Below, in pieces: positions 25,991 through 34,728 of a DNA stretch of 48,525 bases. Source of the DNA: JBBQUP01 sp038212305. Its GTDB lineage: Bacteria; Bacteroidota; Bacteroidia; Bacteroidales; Marinilabiliaceae. How positions within the stretch are numbered: the stretch's first letter is position 1; every line of letters begins with the position of its first letter. The notes beneath the pieces were generated by a model. That model saw only the letters and a program-made list of their open reading frames with translations, had not been told where the DNA came from and did no database searches. The stretch covers positions 1 to 48,525 of the forward strand of contig JBBQUP010000011.1 in NCBI GenBank assembly GCA_038212305.1, read 5' to 3'. The translations under genes were made by a program, and so were the position numbers.

Positions 25991-26079
25991 ACATGAAAAA
26001 AATGGAGTCTTATTGCTGACACTAGATACTAAATGTTCGTCTTAATTTTGTTACTGTTTAAATTTATAATAAATGAATA

Positions 26080-26180
26080 CGAGATAGGAAGAATAATAGA
26101 TTTTAGAAGGATAGAAGCTATTTTAGATGTTTTCAGATGAAGAACATTCTATTTTCCTCTTTTTATCTTTTCCATCTTTC
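26080..26180. repeat. Pyrimidine-rich intergenic repeat, copy C
   Basis: Contains GAGATAGGAAGAATAATAGA on the left and CATTCTATTTTCCTCTTTTT, then TCCATCTTTCTATAA, on the right. The composition and order of GATAGGAAGA and TTCCTCT-like blocks match copy A, though less exactly than A matches B. Confidence 0.3.
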
Positions 26181-26311
26181 TATAATTTTAAAATCTAGAC
26201 GTCTATACAATTTGTACAACTTTTCAGTATTTTAATTCAAGTAAAATTTCATTAAACCGTAAGTGTTTAATATTTAAATGTTAGCTAATTATTTATTTTT
26301 ACTTTTCCATT

Positions 26312-28159
26312 ATGAGTAATCGATCAAAAGTAATTGAGCGGGAGGAAGTTGTTGTGCGATTTTCTGGAGATTCGGGAGATGGGATGCAATTAACAGGGAA
26401 TTTATTCTCGTCTACTTCGGCAATTTTTGGAAATGATATTTCTACATTTCCTGATTATCCGGCAGAAATACGAGCACCCCAAGGTACAATTGGCGGTGTG
26501 TCGGGTTTTCAGGTTCATTTTGGTAGTTTAGAGGTTTTCACCCCCGGTGATTACGCCGATGTATTAGTGGCAATGAATCCTGCTGCCTTAAAAGCAAATG
26601 CCAAATGGATGAAGCCGGGAGGAACTATTATTGTTGATGTGGATAGCTTTGATGAGAAAAGCTTAATAAAAGCAGGTTATAAAACGAGTGATCCAATTCA
26701 CGAAGAAAAACTCAACGATTTCTATGTCATTAATGCTCCGATTACCACGCTAACTAAGGAGAGTTTAAAGGATATTGGTTTAGATACCAAAAGTATTCTT
26801 CGAAGTAAGAATATGTATGCCTTAGGCCTTGTTTATTGGTTGTTTGATAGACCGTTATCGCACACACAGGATTATATTAAGAAGAAATTTGCAAAAAATC
26901 CTCTTGTTGTTGAAGCCAATCTGAAAGTATTATTGGCTGGATATAATTATGGCGTTATCATGCAGGCTGTTACGCCATCTTATCATATTGTGGCAGCAGA
27001 TATTCCAAAAGGATTTTATAGAAATATTAATGGAAATGTAGCCGTAGCTTGGGGGTTTTTAGCTGCGGCTGAGAGAAGTGGTTTAGAGCTTTTTCTAGGC
27101 TCTTACCCCATAACGCCTGCTACTGAAATTTTGCAGGAACTAAGTGCTAGAAAGGATTTGGGAGTTAAAGTTTTTCAGGCAGAAGACGAAATTGCAGGAA
27201 TATGCTCTGCTATTGGAGCAAGTTTTTGCGGCCGGTTAGCAGTTACTACAACTTCGGGGCCTGGATTGGCTTTAAAAGGCGAAGCCATGGGATTAGCTGT
27301 TATCGCTGAGTTGCCTTTGGTGATTGTAAATGTTCAACGAGGTGGCCCTTCAACCGGTTTGCCAACAAAAACAGAGCAATCCGATTTATGGCAAGCACTT
27401 TACGGTCGAAATGGCGAAAGTCCAATGGTTGTTGTTGCTGCCAGTTCACCTATTAATTGTTTCGATTATGCATTTTATTCAGCTAAAATTGCTGTAGAGC
27501 ACATGACACCGGTTGTTTTGTTAACCGATGGATTTTTGGCTAATGGAACTCAAGCTTGGAAAATACCTGATATTGAGACATATCCTTTGATTAAATCTCG
27601 CCAGCCAACTGTTGAAGCGAATGAGTGGCATCCCTATTTACGCGATCCAATAGATTTTGTGCGATCGTGGGTAGCTCCGGGAACTAAAGGTTTCCAGCAT
27701 CGAATTGGCGGCCTTGAGAAAGATTATGATTCAGGAGCTGTAGGTTACGATGGACCTAATCATGAACGCATGGTAAATGTTAGAGATGCCAAAATAAAAA
27801 AGATAGCTGATTATATTCCTGAATTGGATGTTTTTGGGGCTGATGATGCTGAATTATTGGTTATTGGATGGGGTGGAACTTACGGTCATTTGCACATAGC
27901 TGTTGATTCAATGCTGAATGATGGATTAAAAGTGGCTCAAGTTCATTTTAATTATATCAATCCATTACCTAAAAATACGGAAGTCATTTTAGCCAAGTAC
28001 AAAAAAATAGTTGTGTGCGAATTAAATTTAGGACAGTTTGCAGGTTATTTGCGAATGAATTACCCTCAGTTTAAGTACATGCAATACAATAAAGTACAGG
28101 GGTTACCATTTACAAGTGTTGAGTTAAAGCAGCATTTTATAACATTATTGGAGGAATAA
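26312..28159 (+). CDS. korA: 2-oxoacid:ferredoxin oxidoreductase, fused gamma-alpha subunit
   Basis: Large subunit of a 2-oxoglutarate-type ferredoxin oxidoreductase that makes succinyl-CoA and reduced ferredoxin or, in reverse, fixes CO2. The 615-residue protein starts with a gamma domain (about 10-190: VVRFSGDSGDGMQLTGNLF and RAPQGTIGGVSGFQVHFG). The alpha, pyrimidine-binding region follows from about 240 (FLGSYPITPATEIL, FQAEDEIAGICSAIGAS, TTTSGPGLALKGEA, NVQRGGPSTGLPTKTEQSDL). The fused layout is typical of the Kor group rather than the four-subunit pyruvate enzyme. korB follows after 3 nt. Confidence 0.93.
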   Translation: MSNRSKVIEREEVVVRFSGDSGDGMQLTGNLFSSTSAIFGNDISTFPDYPAEIRAPQGTIGGVSGFQVHFGSLEVFTPGDYADVLVAMNPAALKANAKWMKPGGTIIVDVDSFDEKSLIKAGYKTSDPIHEEKLNDFYVINAPITTLTKESLKDIGLDTKSILRSKNMYALGLVYWLFDRPLSHTQDYIKKKFAKNPLVVEANLKVLLAGYNYGVIMQAVTPSYHIVAADIPKGFYRNINGNVAVAWGFLAAAERSGLELFLGSYPITPATEILQELSARKDLGVKVFQAEDEIAGICSAIGASFCGRLAVTTTSGPGLALKGEAMGLAVIAELPLVIVNVQRGGPSTGLPTKTEQSDLWQALYGRNGESPMVVVAASSPINCFDYAFYSAKIAVEHMTPVVLLTDGFLANGTQAWKIPDIETYPLIKSRQPTVEANEWHPYLRDPIDFVRSWVAPGTKGFQHRIGGLEKDYDSGAVGYDGPNHERMVNVRDAKIKKIADYIPELDVFGADDAELLVIGWGGTYGHLHIAVDSMLNDGLKVAQVHFNYINPLPKNTEVILAKYKKIVVCELNLGQFAGYLRMNYPQFKYMQYNKVQGLPFTSVELKQHFITLLEE

Positions 28160-28162
28160 CTG

Positions 28163-29176
28163 ATGGCCGAAAATACATTAACTTATCTCGATTATAAAAG
28201 CAATCAAAATGTGCGTTGGTGCCCTGGTTGCGGCGATCATGCCATTTTAAATGCGGTACAAAAAACAATGGCCGACCTTGGGTATGATCCTAAAGATGTT
28301 GCGATTATCTCTGGAATTGGTTGTTCTTCGCGATTTCCATATTACATGAACACCTATGGGTTTCATACCATTCATGGACGAGCATCGGCGATTGCCTCAG
28401 GTGTAAAATTAGCTAATCCCGATTTGCATGTGTGGCAAATAACGGGCGATGGCGATGCGTTGGCTATTGGAGGGAATCATTTTATACATGCTATTCGACG
28501 CAATGTGGATATTAATATTATCCTTTTTAACAATCAAATATACGGTCTTACCAAAGGACAATTTTCACCAACAAGCAAGAAAGGGTTTGTATCTAAAACA
28601 TCTCCTTTTGGAACAATCGAAAGCCCATTTCGACCTGGAGAGCTATCTATTGGAGCGAGAGGTCATTTTTTTGCCCGATCAATCGATAAAGAGATAAAAT
28701 TGAGTATTGATATTTTTAAAGAAGCTGCTTTGCACCATGGTACATCGGTAGTTGAAGTATTACAAAATTGTGTTATTTACAATGATCGAACCCACGAAGC
28801 AATTACCGATAAAGCACATAAAGATGATAGAACCATAATTTTGAAACATGGAGAACCTATGATTTTTGGTAAAAATCAAGATAAAGGGTTGCTATTAAAG
28901 TGTTTAGACTTAAGAGTGGTTACGATAGGTGAAAATGGAATTACCAAAGATGATTTGTTGGTACACGATGCACATTGCGAAGATAGCACCATGCATTTGA
29001 AATTGGCTAACATGGAATATCCCAATTATCCTGTCGCATTAGGTGTTATTCGAGCAGTTAAAAGTCCAACCTTTGATAGCGAAGTAGTAAATCAAATCAA
29101 GCAAGTACAGCAAAAGTCTAAATTAAAGTCGTTTCGTGATTTGGCTTTCTCTGGAGATGTGTGGGAAGTAAAATAG
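28163..29176 (+). CDS. korB: 2-oxoacid:ferredoxin oxidoreductase, beta subunit
   Basis: The TPP-binding partner of korA. The 337-residue protein begins with VRWCPGCGDHAI near 14-25, whose Cys pair together with IGCSSRF near 51-57 coordinates the intrinsic [4Fe-4S] cluster. The TPP/Mg2+ motif GDGDALAIGGNHFIH ... NNQIYGLTKGQ spans about 96-133. The GLTKGQFSPTS form is the 2-oxoglutarate-type signature. No ferredoxin-like delta subunit follows, so an external ferredoxin is needed. A terminator lies 23 bp after the stop. Confidence 0.94.
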   Translation: MAENTLTYLDYKSNQNVRWCPGCGDHAILNAVQKTMADLGYDPKDVAIISGIGCSSRFPYYMNTYGFHTIHGRASAIASGVKLANPDLHVWQITGDGDALAIGGNHFIHAIRRNVDINIILFNNQIYGLTKGQFSPTSKKGFVSKTSPFGTIESPFRPGELSIGARGHFFARSIDKEIKLSIDIFKEAALHHGTSVVEVLQNCVIYNDRTHEAITDKAHKDDRTIILKHGEPMIFGKNQDKGLLLKCLDLRVVTIGENGITKDDLLVHDAHCEDSTMHLKLANMEYPNYPVALGVIRAVKSPTFDSEVVNQIKQVQQKSKLKSFRDLAFSGDVWEVK

Positions 29177-29198
29177 AAATAGAAAAAATCAATAAGAG

Positions 29199-29230
29199 AG
29201 CAAGAATAAAATATTATTCTTGCTTTTTTG
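29199..29230 (+). terminator. Rho-independent terminator after korB
   Basis: A perfect 10-bp stem AGCAAGAATA / TATTCTTGCT (29199-29208 and 29215-29224), a 6-nt loop and a T6 tail. Confidence 0.85.
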
Positions 29231-29317
29231 GCTCAATACTATCTTCAATTGCTTTAAAATATTAGGAACTTTATAAATTTATAGATATTTTAATTTTATT
29301 AGCTTGATTTTCTAAAG

Positions 29318-32245
29318 ATGGATAGAAACAGATTTTTTGATCTTCAACAACAATTAAGTGGTGACTTATTCGACGATAGAGTCTATCGTGCAATGTATAG
29401 CACCGATGCATCTGCCTATCAGGAATTGCCTTTGGGCGTAGCAATCCCCAAAAACATTCGAGATATTGAGCTCGTTTTAAAGTATGCGAGAGAAAATACG
29501 ATCTCTATCATACCTCGTGGGGCTGGGACTTCATTGGCTGGCCAGGTTGTGGGAAGTGGATTAATAGTTGATATTTCGAAATATTTCAATCGGATTTTAG
29601 AGGTTAATGTTGATGATAAATGGGTAATAGTTGAGCCTGGCGTGGTTTTGGATGAGCTTAATTTGATGTTAAAAAAGCACAGCTTGTTTTTCGGACCTGA
29701 AACTTCAACATCAAATAGGTGTACCATTGGAGGAATGGTTGGGAACAATTCATGTGGATCGCATTCGTTAGCTTATGGCAGTACGCGTGATCATTTACTC
29801 GAAGTTCATGGCTATTTAATTTCGGGAGAAAAGGTTGTATTTAAAGCCATTTCGAATGATGAACTGAAGCAAAAATGTGAACTCTCAACGCATGAAGGTG
29901 ATATTTATCGAAAAATGGTGGTGCTCCTAAACGATGAAATAAATACTAAATCTATATCTGAAAATTATCCTAATAGTCAAATTCACCGACGTAATACTGG
30001 TTATGCACTTGATGAGTTGTTGAAATGTTCCCCTTTTTCGGTGGCAGGTAAGCCATTTAATCTCTCAAAACTAATTGCTGGATCGGAAGGTACATTGTTT
30101 TTTATTACAGCTATTAAGCTGGCATTGGTTTCAACTCCCCCAAAGTTTACCAAATTAATTTGTTCTCATTTCGACCAGTTCAACCAAGTATATAAAGCCA
30201 ATCTCGAAATATTAAATTTTCATCCAACGGCTGTGGAGCTGATGGATCACAATGTGATTATATTGGCGCAAAAAGGTGGATATCAGACTGATAATTTGTT
30301 TTTTTTGGAAGGGAAACCGCAAGGCTTGTTGATATCTGAATTTAGTAGCAATTCACAGGAGTTGTTGGATGTCTCTATAAACAAGGTGATTAGTCGATTA
30401 ACAGAAAAAAAATTGGGATACGCTCATGTAATTATAAATCAGAGCGATATTAAAAAAGTGTGGGATCTACGCAAAGCAGGATTAGGTGTTTTAGCTAATA
30501 TGCCTGGAGATGAACTCCCTGTTTCTTTAATTGAGGACACTGCTTTGTGCGTTGAAGATTTAGCCAGTTTTAACGATGATTTGAACAAACTCCTTAAAAA
30601 ACACAATAAAACGTGTGTGTTTCATGGTCATATTGGAAGTGGAGAACTGCATCTTCGCCCTATTTTAAATATGAAATTAGAGGAAGATGTTAAACTGTTT
30701 CGATTAATTGCTACAGAAACAGCTCATTTAGTAAAGAAATACCATGGATCATTAAGTGGAGAGCATGGCGATGGACGATTGCGAGCCGAGTTTATACCAA
30801 TTATGCTTGGGGATCATGTTTATGGATTATTAAAGGACGTAAAACAGCTTTTTGATCCAAATATATTGCTTAACCCGGGGAAAATTGTTGATGCTCCTCC
30901 AATGGATACCGCTCTTAGATATAAAAGGAACAAAAAAGAAAAGATAACGCCTGTTTTTAATTGGGATCGACAAGGTGGGTTTGCTCAAGGAGCCGAAAAG
31001 TGTACTGGTTCAGCCGATTGTCGTAAGAGTTCCCTAATTGGAGGAACAATGTGTCCATCGTTTATGGCTTCAAAAAATGAAAAAGATTCTACGCGAGGCC
31101 GAGCCAATATATTGCGTCATTATCTAATGGACGATTTCGACCAAACACCTGTAAATACTGCTGATGTAAACAGTGTGCTCGACTTGTGTTTAATGTGTAA
31201 AGCTTGTCGAAGCGAATGTCCTTCGGGTGTTGATGTGGCTCGTTTAAAAGCTGAGTTTCTGCAAAATCAACATCATCATAAATTTAATCTTTCTTCATGG
31301 CTCATTGCTCATCAACCCTATTTTTATCAATTATTATCCGACAAATGGAGAGGTTTGAGAAAACTGTATTCAACAAAATTATCGACTAAAATTATTCGAT
31401 ATCTATTAAAGTTCGATCCTTCAATTCCATTAGCAGACCCTGTTGAGGAGTCGTTTTTTCGTCAAATAAAAAAATCCTATAAAAGCACTAATATTCAAAG
31501 TAATCAAAGTGTTCGAATTTGGTTGTATATAGATGAATTTACCAATTACATTGATCCACAAAGCGGACTAGATACACTTTATTTGCTTGAAAAACTTGGG
31601 TTTCATGTTGAAATTTTGAAACCTATAATTAGTGGACGAACCTTTATTTCGAAAGGATATTTGAAGAAAGCGAAATCTCTAGCTATAAAAAATATCTGTT
31701 ATCTATTAAAAAGTACAGCCACTAACGCATATATAGTAGGGGTTGAGCCATCTGCTTTGTTAACATTTCGCGATGAATACCCTGATTTGATTTCAGGTGA
31801 TTTAAAATTAAATTATCAAAAAAAGCTTCCTTTTATATTAACAATCGAGGAGTTTATTCATCTGCATTTAAAAAATGGAAGCATAAATACCGATCGTTTT
31901 TCGAAAAACAGACTCAGTGTAAAATTACATTCTCATTGTCATCAGAAAGCATTGGTGAAAAAAGGTCTGGTGCAGGAGGTGCTTCAGATTTCTGAAAATT
32001 ATAACGTTATTGAAATTTCATCGGGTTGTTGTGGAATGGCGGGAGCCTTTGGGTATGAAAAAAGTCATTCAGCCTTAGCAAAACAAATAGGGGAGTTGGT
32101 TTTATTTCCGGAAGTTCTTGAATCGCCTGAATCTACTGTTATTGTTGCTCCAGGGGTGTCTTGTCGTCATCATATTTTCAATAATACGGGTAAGTTTGCA
32201 TACCATCCCGCAAGTGTGTTATTGAAATCAATGCTTGATGTTTAA
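29318..32245 (+). CDS. FAD-linked oxidoreductase fused to an Fe-S / CCG-domain module (D-lactate or glycolate dehydrogenase-like)
   Basis: A 975-residue fusion. Residues about 35-530 are a GlcD/Dld-type flavoprotein: a PCMH FAD-binding region (IIPRGAGTSLAGQVVGSGLIVDIS near 64-88, TIGGMVGNNSCGSHSLAYGSTRDH near 137-160) and a C-terminal cap with HGHIGSGELHLRP and SGEHGDGRLR. From about 560 a GlpC-like ferredoxin part follows with Cys562 (CTGSADC) and CLMCKACRSECP (Cys624, 627, 630, 634). The end has CCG-type motifs HSHCHQKA near 872 and SGCCGMAG at 902-909. It probably oxidises a 2-hydroxyacid and passes electrons to quinone or ferredoxin; the substrate is not readable. No signal peptide. Confidence 0.88.
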   Translation: MDRNRFFDLQQQLSGDLFDDRVYRAMYSTDASAYQELPLGVAIPKNIRDIELVLKYARENTISIIPRGAGTSLAGQVVGSGLIVDISKYFNRILEVNVDDKWVIVEPGVVLDELNLMLKKHSLFFGPETSTSNRCTIGGMVGNNSCGSHSLAYGSTRDHLLEVHGYLISGEKVVFKAISNDELKQKCELSTHEGDIYRKMVVLLNDEINTKSISENYPNSQIHRRNTGYALDELLKCSPFSVAGKPFNLSKLIAGSEGTLFFITAIKLALVSTPPKFTKLICSHFDQFNQVYKANLEILNFHPTAVELMDHNVIILAQKGGYQTDNLFFLEGKPQGLLISEFSSNSQELLDVSINKVISRLTEKKLGYAHVIINQSDIKKVWDLRKAGLGVLANMPGDELPVSLIEDTALCVEDLASFNDDLNKLLKKHNKTCVFHGHIGSGELHLRPILNMKLEEDVKLFRLIATETAHLVKKYHGSLSGEHGDGRLRAEFIPIMLGDHVYGLLKDVKQLFDPNILLNPGKIVDAPPMDTALRYKRNKKEKITPVFNWDRQGGFAQGAEKCTGSADCRKSSLIGGTMCPSFMASKNEKDSTRGRANILRHYLMDDFDQTPVNTADVNSVLDLCLMCKACRSECPSGVDVARLKAEFLQNQHHHKFNLSSWLIAHQPYFYQLLSDKWRGLRKLYSTKLSTKIIRYLLKFDPSIPLADPVEESFFRQIKKSYKSTNIQSNQSVRIWLYIDEFTNYIDPQSGLDTLYLLEKLGFHVEILKPIISGRTFISKGYLKKAKSLAIKNICYLLKSTATNAYIVGVEPSALLTFRDEYPDLISGDLKLNYQKKLPFILTIEEFIHLHLKNGSINTDRFSKNRLSVKLHSHCHQKALVKKGLVQEVLQISENYNVIEISSGCCGMAGAFGYEKSHSALAKQIGELVLFPEVLESPESTVIVAPGVSCRHHIFNNTGKFAYHPASVLLKSMLDV

Positions 32246-32443
32246 ATGATTTAAGACAAATCTAGGATTAGAGTAGCTAAAAATGATTAGATTTAGTGAT
32301 GCTTGTTGTGTTTTTGAGGTGAGATAAATCATCAATTAATAAAAACAACGAATAGATTGTAATTCGCACAAATATAGATGGTTAGCATTAATTGTAGTTA
32401 CAAAATACTGTTAAATATCATTATCGGCATAAATGATTTTTTT

Positions 32444-32451
32444 TACTTTTG
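32444..32451 (+). promoter_or_regulatory. -7 promoter box (TACTTTTG) for gdhA
   Basis: A full TAnnTTTG match 28 bp before the gdhA ATG. No TTTG at the expected -33 spacing. The preceding 190 bp after the FAD/Fe-S gene hold nothing else I recognise. Confidence 0.45.
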
Positions 32452-32479
32452 ATAGACAATCAATTAAAACATCATAAAC

Positions 32480-33817
32480 ATGGATAGTAAGATTAAAGAA
32501 TTCATGGATGTCGTTCGAGCTAAAAACCCGGGCGAAGATGAATTCCTTCAAGCAGTTCAAGAAGTGGTAGAAACAGTTTGGGATTTTTATCAAGATAATC
32601 CTCATTATATCAAAGCCAAAATATTGGAGCGTATGACTGAGCCTGAGCGGGTTATTATGTTTCGAGTGCCTTGGATTGATGATCGAGGTGAAGTGCAAGT
32701 CAACAGAGGTTATCGAGTAGAGTTTAATTCGGCCATTGGACCTTATAAAGGCGGATTGCGTTTTCACCCCAGTGTTACATTAAGTGGATTGAAATTTCTT
32801 GGGTTTGAGCAAACATTTAAAAATAGTTTAACATCGCTTCCTATGGGAGGTGGTAAGGGTGGATCTGATTTTAATCCCAAAGGAAAATCAGATATTGAAA
32901 TTATGAGGTTTTGCCAAGCTTTTATGAGTGAATTGTTCAGGCATATTGGCCCAAATACCGATGTACCTGCCGGCGATATTGGAGTTGGAGGACGAGAAAT
33001 TGGGTATTTATTTGGAATGTATAAAAAACTACGTAACGAGTTTACAGGAGTGCTTACTGGTAAGGGAATAGAGTATGGAGGAAGTTTAATTCGCCCCGAA
33101 GCTACTGGGTTTGGAGCAATTTATTTTGTTCGCGAAATGTTAGCGCTTCGTAACGATTCGATTAATGGTAAAACCATTGCTCTGTCTGGATTTGGTAATG
33201 TAGCTTGGGGTGCAGCACTAAAAGCGGTTGAATTAGGGGCGAAAGTAGTAACCATTTCGGGTCCTGATGGATATATTTACGATCCTAAAGGACTAGATAG
33301 CGAAAAAATTGAGTACATGTTGGAACTTCGTGCTACCAATCAAGATGTAGTGGCTCCTTATGCTGAGCGATTTGGAGCACATTTTTTTGCAGGTAAACGA
33401 CCTTGGGAACAAAAAGTAGATATTGCCATTCCGTGCGCCATTCAGAACGAATTGAATGAATTGGATGCTCAAAAATTAATTGCGAATGGCTGTATGTTAA
33501 TCGCCGAGGCATCAAATATGGGATGTACAACCGAAGCCGCCTATTTAGCAAGCGATAAAATAATGTTTGCGCCCGGTAAAGCGGTTAACGCTGGTGGCGT
33601 TGCTACTTCGGGACTCGAAATGTCTCAAAACAGCATTCGATTGAGTTGGACTATCGAAGAGGTTGATGCTCGTTTAAATCAAATCATGATAAATATTCAT
33701 AGTAGTTGCGTTAAATATGGAACGGAATTAACAGGTAAGATTAATTACATAAAAGGAGCCAATATTGGTGGATTTGTGAAAGTTGCAGACGCAATGATTG
33801 CCCAAGGAGTAGTATGA
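32480..33817 (+). CDS. gdhA: Glutamate dehydrogenase (hexameric, probably NADP-specific)
   Basis: Interconverts 2-oxoglutarate plus ammonia and glutamate. The 445-residue protein belongs to the short hexameric class I group: GPYKGGLRFHPSVTLSGLKFLGFEQ near 90-115 (substrate Lys), the catalytic-Lys motif LPMGGGKGGSDF near 121-132, DVPAGDIGVGGREIG near 163-177, and the Rossmann part IALSGFGNVAWGAALKAVELGAKV near 233-256. The residue after the second beta strand (GAKVVTISGPDG) is Ser rather than Asp or Glu, which favours NADP. It draws on the product of 2-oxoacid metabolism encoded next door. Confidence 0.95.
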   Translation: MDSKIKEFMDVVRAKNPGEDEFLQAVQEVVETVWDFYQDNPHYIKAKILERMTEPERVIMFRVPWIDDRGEVQVNRGYRVEFNSAIGPYKGGLRFHPSVTLSGLKFLGFEQTFKNSLTSLPMGGGKGGSDFNPKGKSDIEIMRFCQAFMSELFRHIGPNTDVPAGDIGVGGREIGYLFGMYKKLRNEFTGVLTGKGIEYGGSLIRPEATGFGAIYFVREMLALRNDSINGKTIALSGFGNVAWGAALKAVELGAKVVTISGPDGYIYDPKGLDSEKIEYMLELRATNQDVVAPYAERFGAHFFAGKRPWEQKVDIAIPCAIQNELNELDAQKLIANGCMLIAEASNMGCTTEAAYLASDKIMFAPGKAVNAGGVATSGLEMSQNSIRLSWTIEEVDARLNQIMINIHSSCVKYGTELTGKINYIKGANIGGFVKVADAMIAQGVV

Positions 33818-33836
33818 TGCTTATTGATAATTACTT

Positions 33837-33865
33837 AAAAATCCGGAGGTAACTTCGGATTTTTT
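33837..33865 (+). terminator. Rho-independent terminator after gdhA
   Basis: Stem AAAATCCG / CGGATTTT (33837-33845 region and 33856-33863) with a 10-nt loop and a T-rich tail, 20 bp after the gdhA stop. Confidence 0.85.
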
Positions 33866-33918
33866 GATTTATTGCCACAAACCATATCAAACCCCAATAA
33901 TCCTAAATTTGAATTCTT

Positions 33919-33926
33919 TATTTTTG
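33919..33926 (+). promoter_or_regulatory. -7 promoter box (TATTTTTG) for tatD-ansA
   Basis: Perfect TAnnTTTG, 10 bp before the tatD ATG and downstream of the gdhA terminator. It implies a very short or no leader. Confidence 0.4.
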
Positions 33927-33936
33927 TAAATAAAAA

Positions 33937-34716
33937 ATGGCCGATATTATTGATACCCATTCTCATATTTATTTAGATGCTTTTGATGTAGATCGCTCAG
34001 AAGTTATACAACGTGCTATTTTCCAAGGTGTAACCAATATTTTATTGCCAAATGTTGATAGAGATTCAATCGCCTCAATGTATAAATTGGTTGATGAGTA
34101 TGCCGAATGTTTACCAATGATTGGTCTTCATCCAACCTCGGTAAAAGAAAATTATCTGGAAGAACTAGCCCATCATAAAACATTTTGTCATCATGCAAAA
34201 AATTGTGCCATTGGCGAAATTGGATTGGATTATTATTGGGATACCACATTTATTAAAGAACAAAAAGAGGCTTTTGAAGAGCAAATTAAATGGGCAATTG
34301 AGTTGGATTTACCTATTGTGATTCATTGTCGTAATGCATTTGATGATACGTTGGCCATTGTTGATAAATATGCAGGAAGTCAATTAAAAGGAGTTTTCCA
34401 TTCGTTTAGTGGCGGAATCAGTGAGTTGGAGCACATTTTGGCGTATTCAAATTTTTATATCGGAATAAATGGGACAGTGACTTTTAAAAATAGTCAACTC
34501 CCCGAACTGTTAAATAAAGTTAATTTATCGAGGGTGTTAATTGAGACGGATGCACCATATTTATCGCCAATGCCATACCGTGGAAAACGAAATGAACCAG
34601 CTTATCTTTCATATGTTATTGATAAGTTGGCTGATATATATAAGCTTGACTCAGAGGCCATATCACAAGCAACCAGTGATAATGCGCGATTATTATTTAA
34701 TTTAAAGCAATCTTAA
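33937..34716 (+). CDS. tatD: TatD-family metal-dependent hydrolase (DNase)
   Basis: A TIM-barrel metallohydrolase with 3'-5' DNase activity in characterised relatives. The 259-residue protein carries all five metal-binding blocks: IIDTHSHIY at 4-12, GEIGLDYYW near 92-100, PIVIHCRNAF near 128-137, VFHSFSGG near 151-158 and LIETDAPYLSP near 202-212. That full set supports an active enzyme. It is the first gene of a two-gene operon with ansA, 12 bp apart. Confidence 0.94.
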   Translation: MADIIDTHSHIYLDAFDVDRSEVIQRAIFQGVTNILLPNVDRDSIASMYKLVDEYAECLPMIGLHPTSVKENYLEELAHHKTFCHHAKNCAIGEIGLDYYWDTTFIKEQKEAFEEQIKWAIELDLPIVIHCRNAFDDTLAIVDKYAGSQLKGVFHSFSGGISELEHILAYSNFYIGINGTVTFKNSQLPELLNKVNLSRVLIETDAPYLSPMPYRGKRNEPAYLSYVIDKLADIYKLDSEAISQATSDNARLLFNLKQS

Positions 34717-34728
34717 AAAATTAAGCTA

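Larger units (their letters stand above)
25658..26311. other. 654-bp divergent intergenic region with nested palindromes
   Basis: No conventional gene is seen between the gamma-CA gene and korA. The region holds three nested inverted repeats at 25872-25990, an ATG-less open frame of 61 codons on the minus strand (25856-26041), a pyrimidine-rich repeat (26080-26180) and promoter-like AT-rich DNA just before korA, including TATTTTTA at 26294-26301. Confidence 0.5.

Noticed and set aside
25658..26311. A complete insertion sequence in the korA upstream region
   Set aside because: There is no transposase frame and no clear target-site duplication around the inverted repeats, so only a MITE-like or structural element can be considered.
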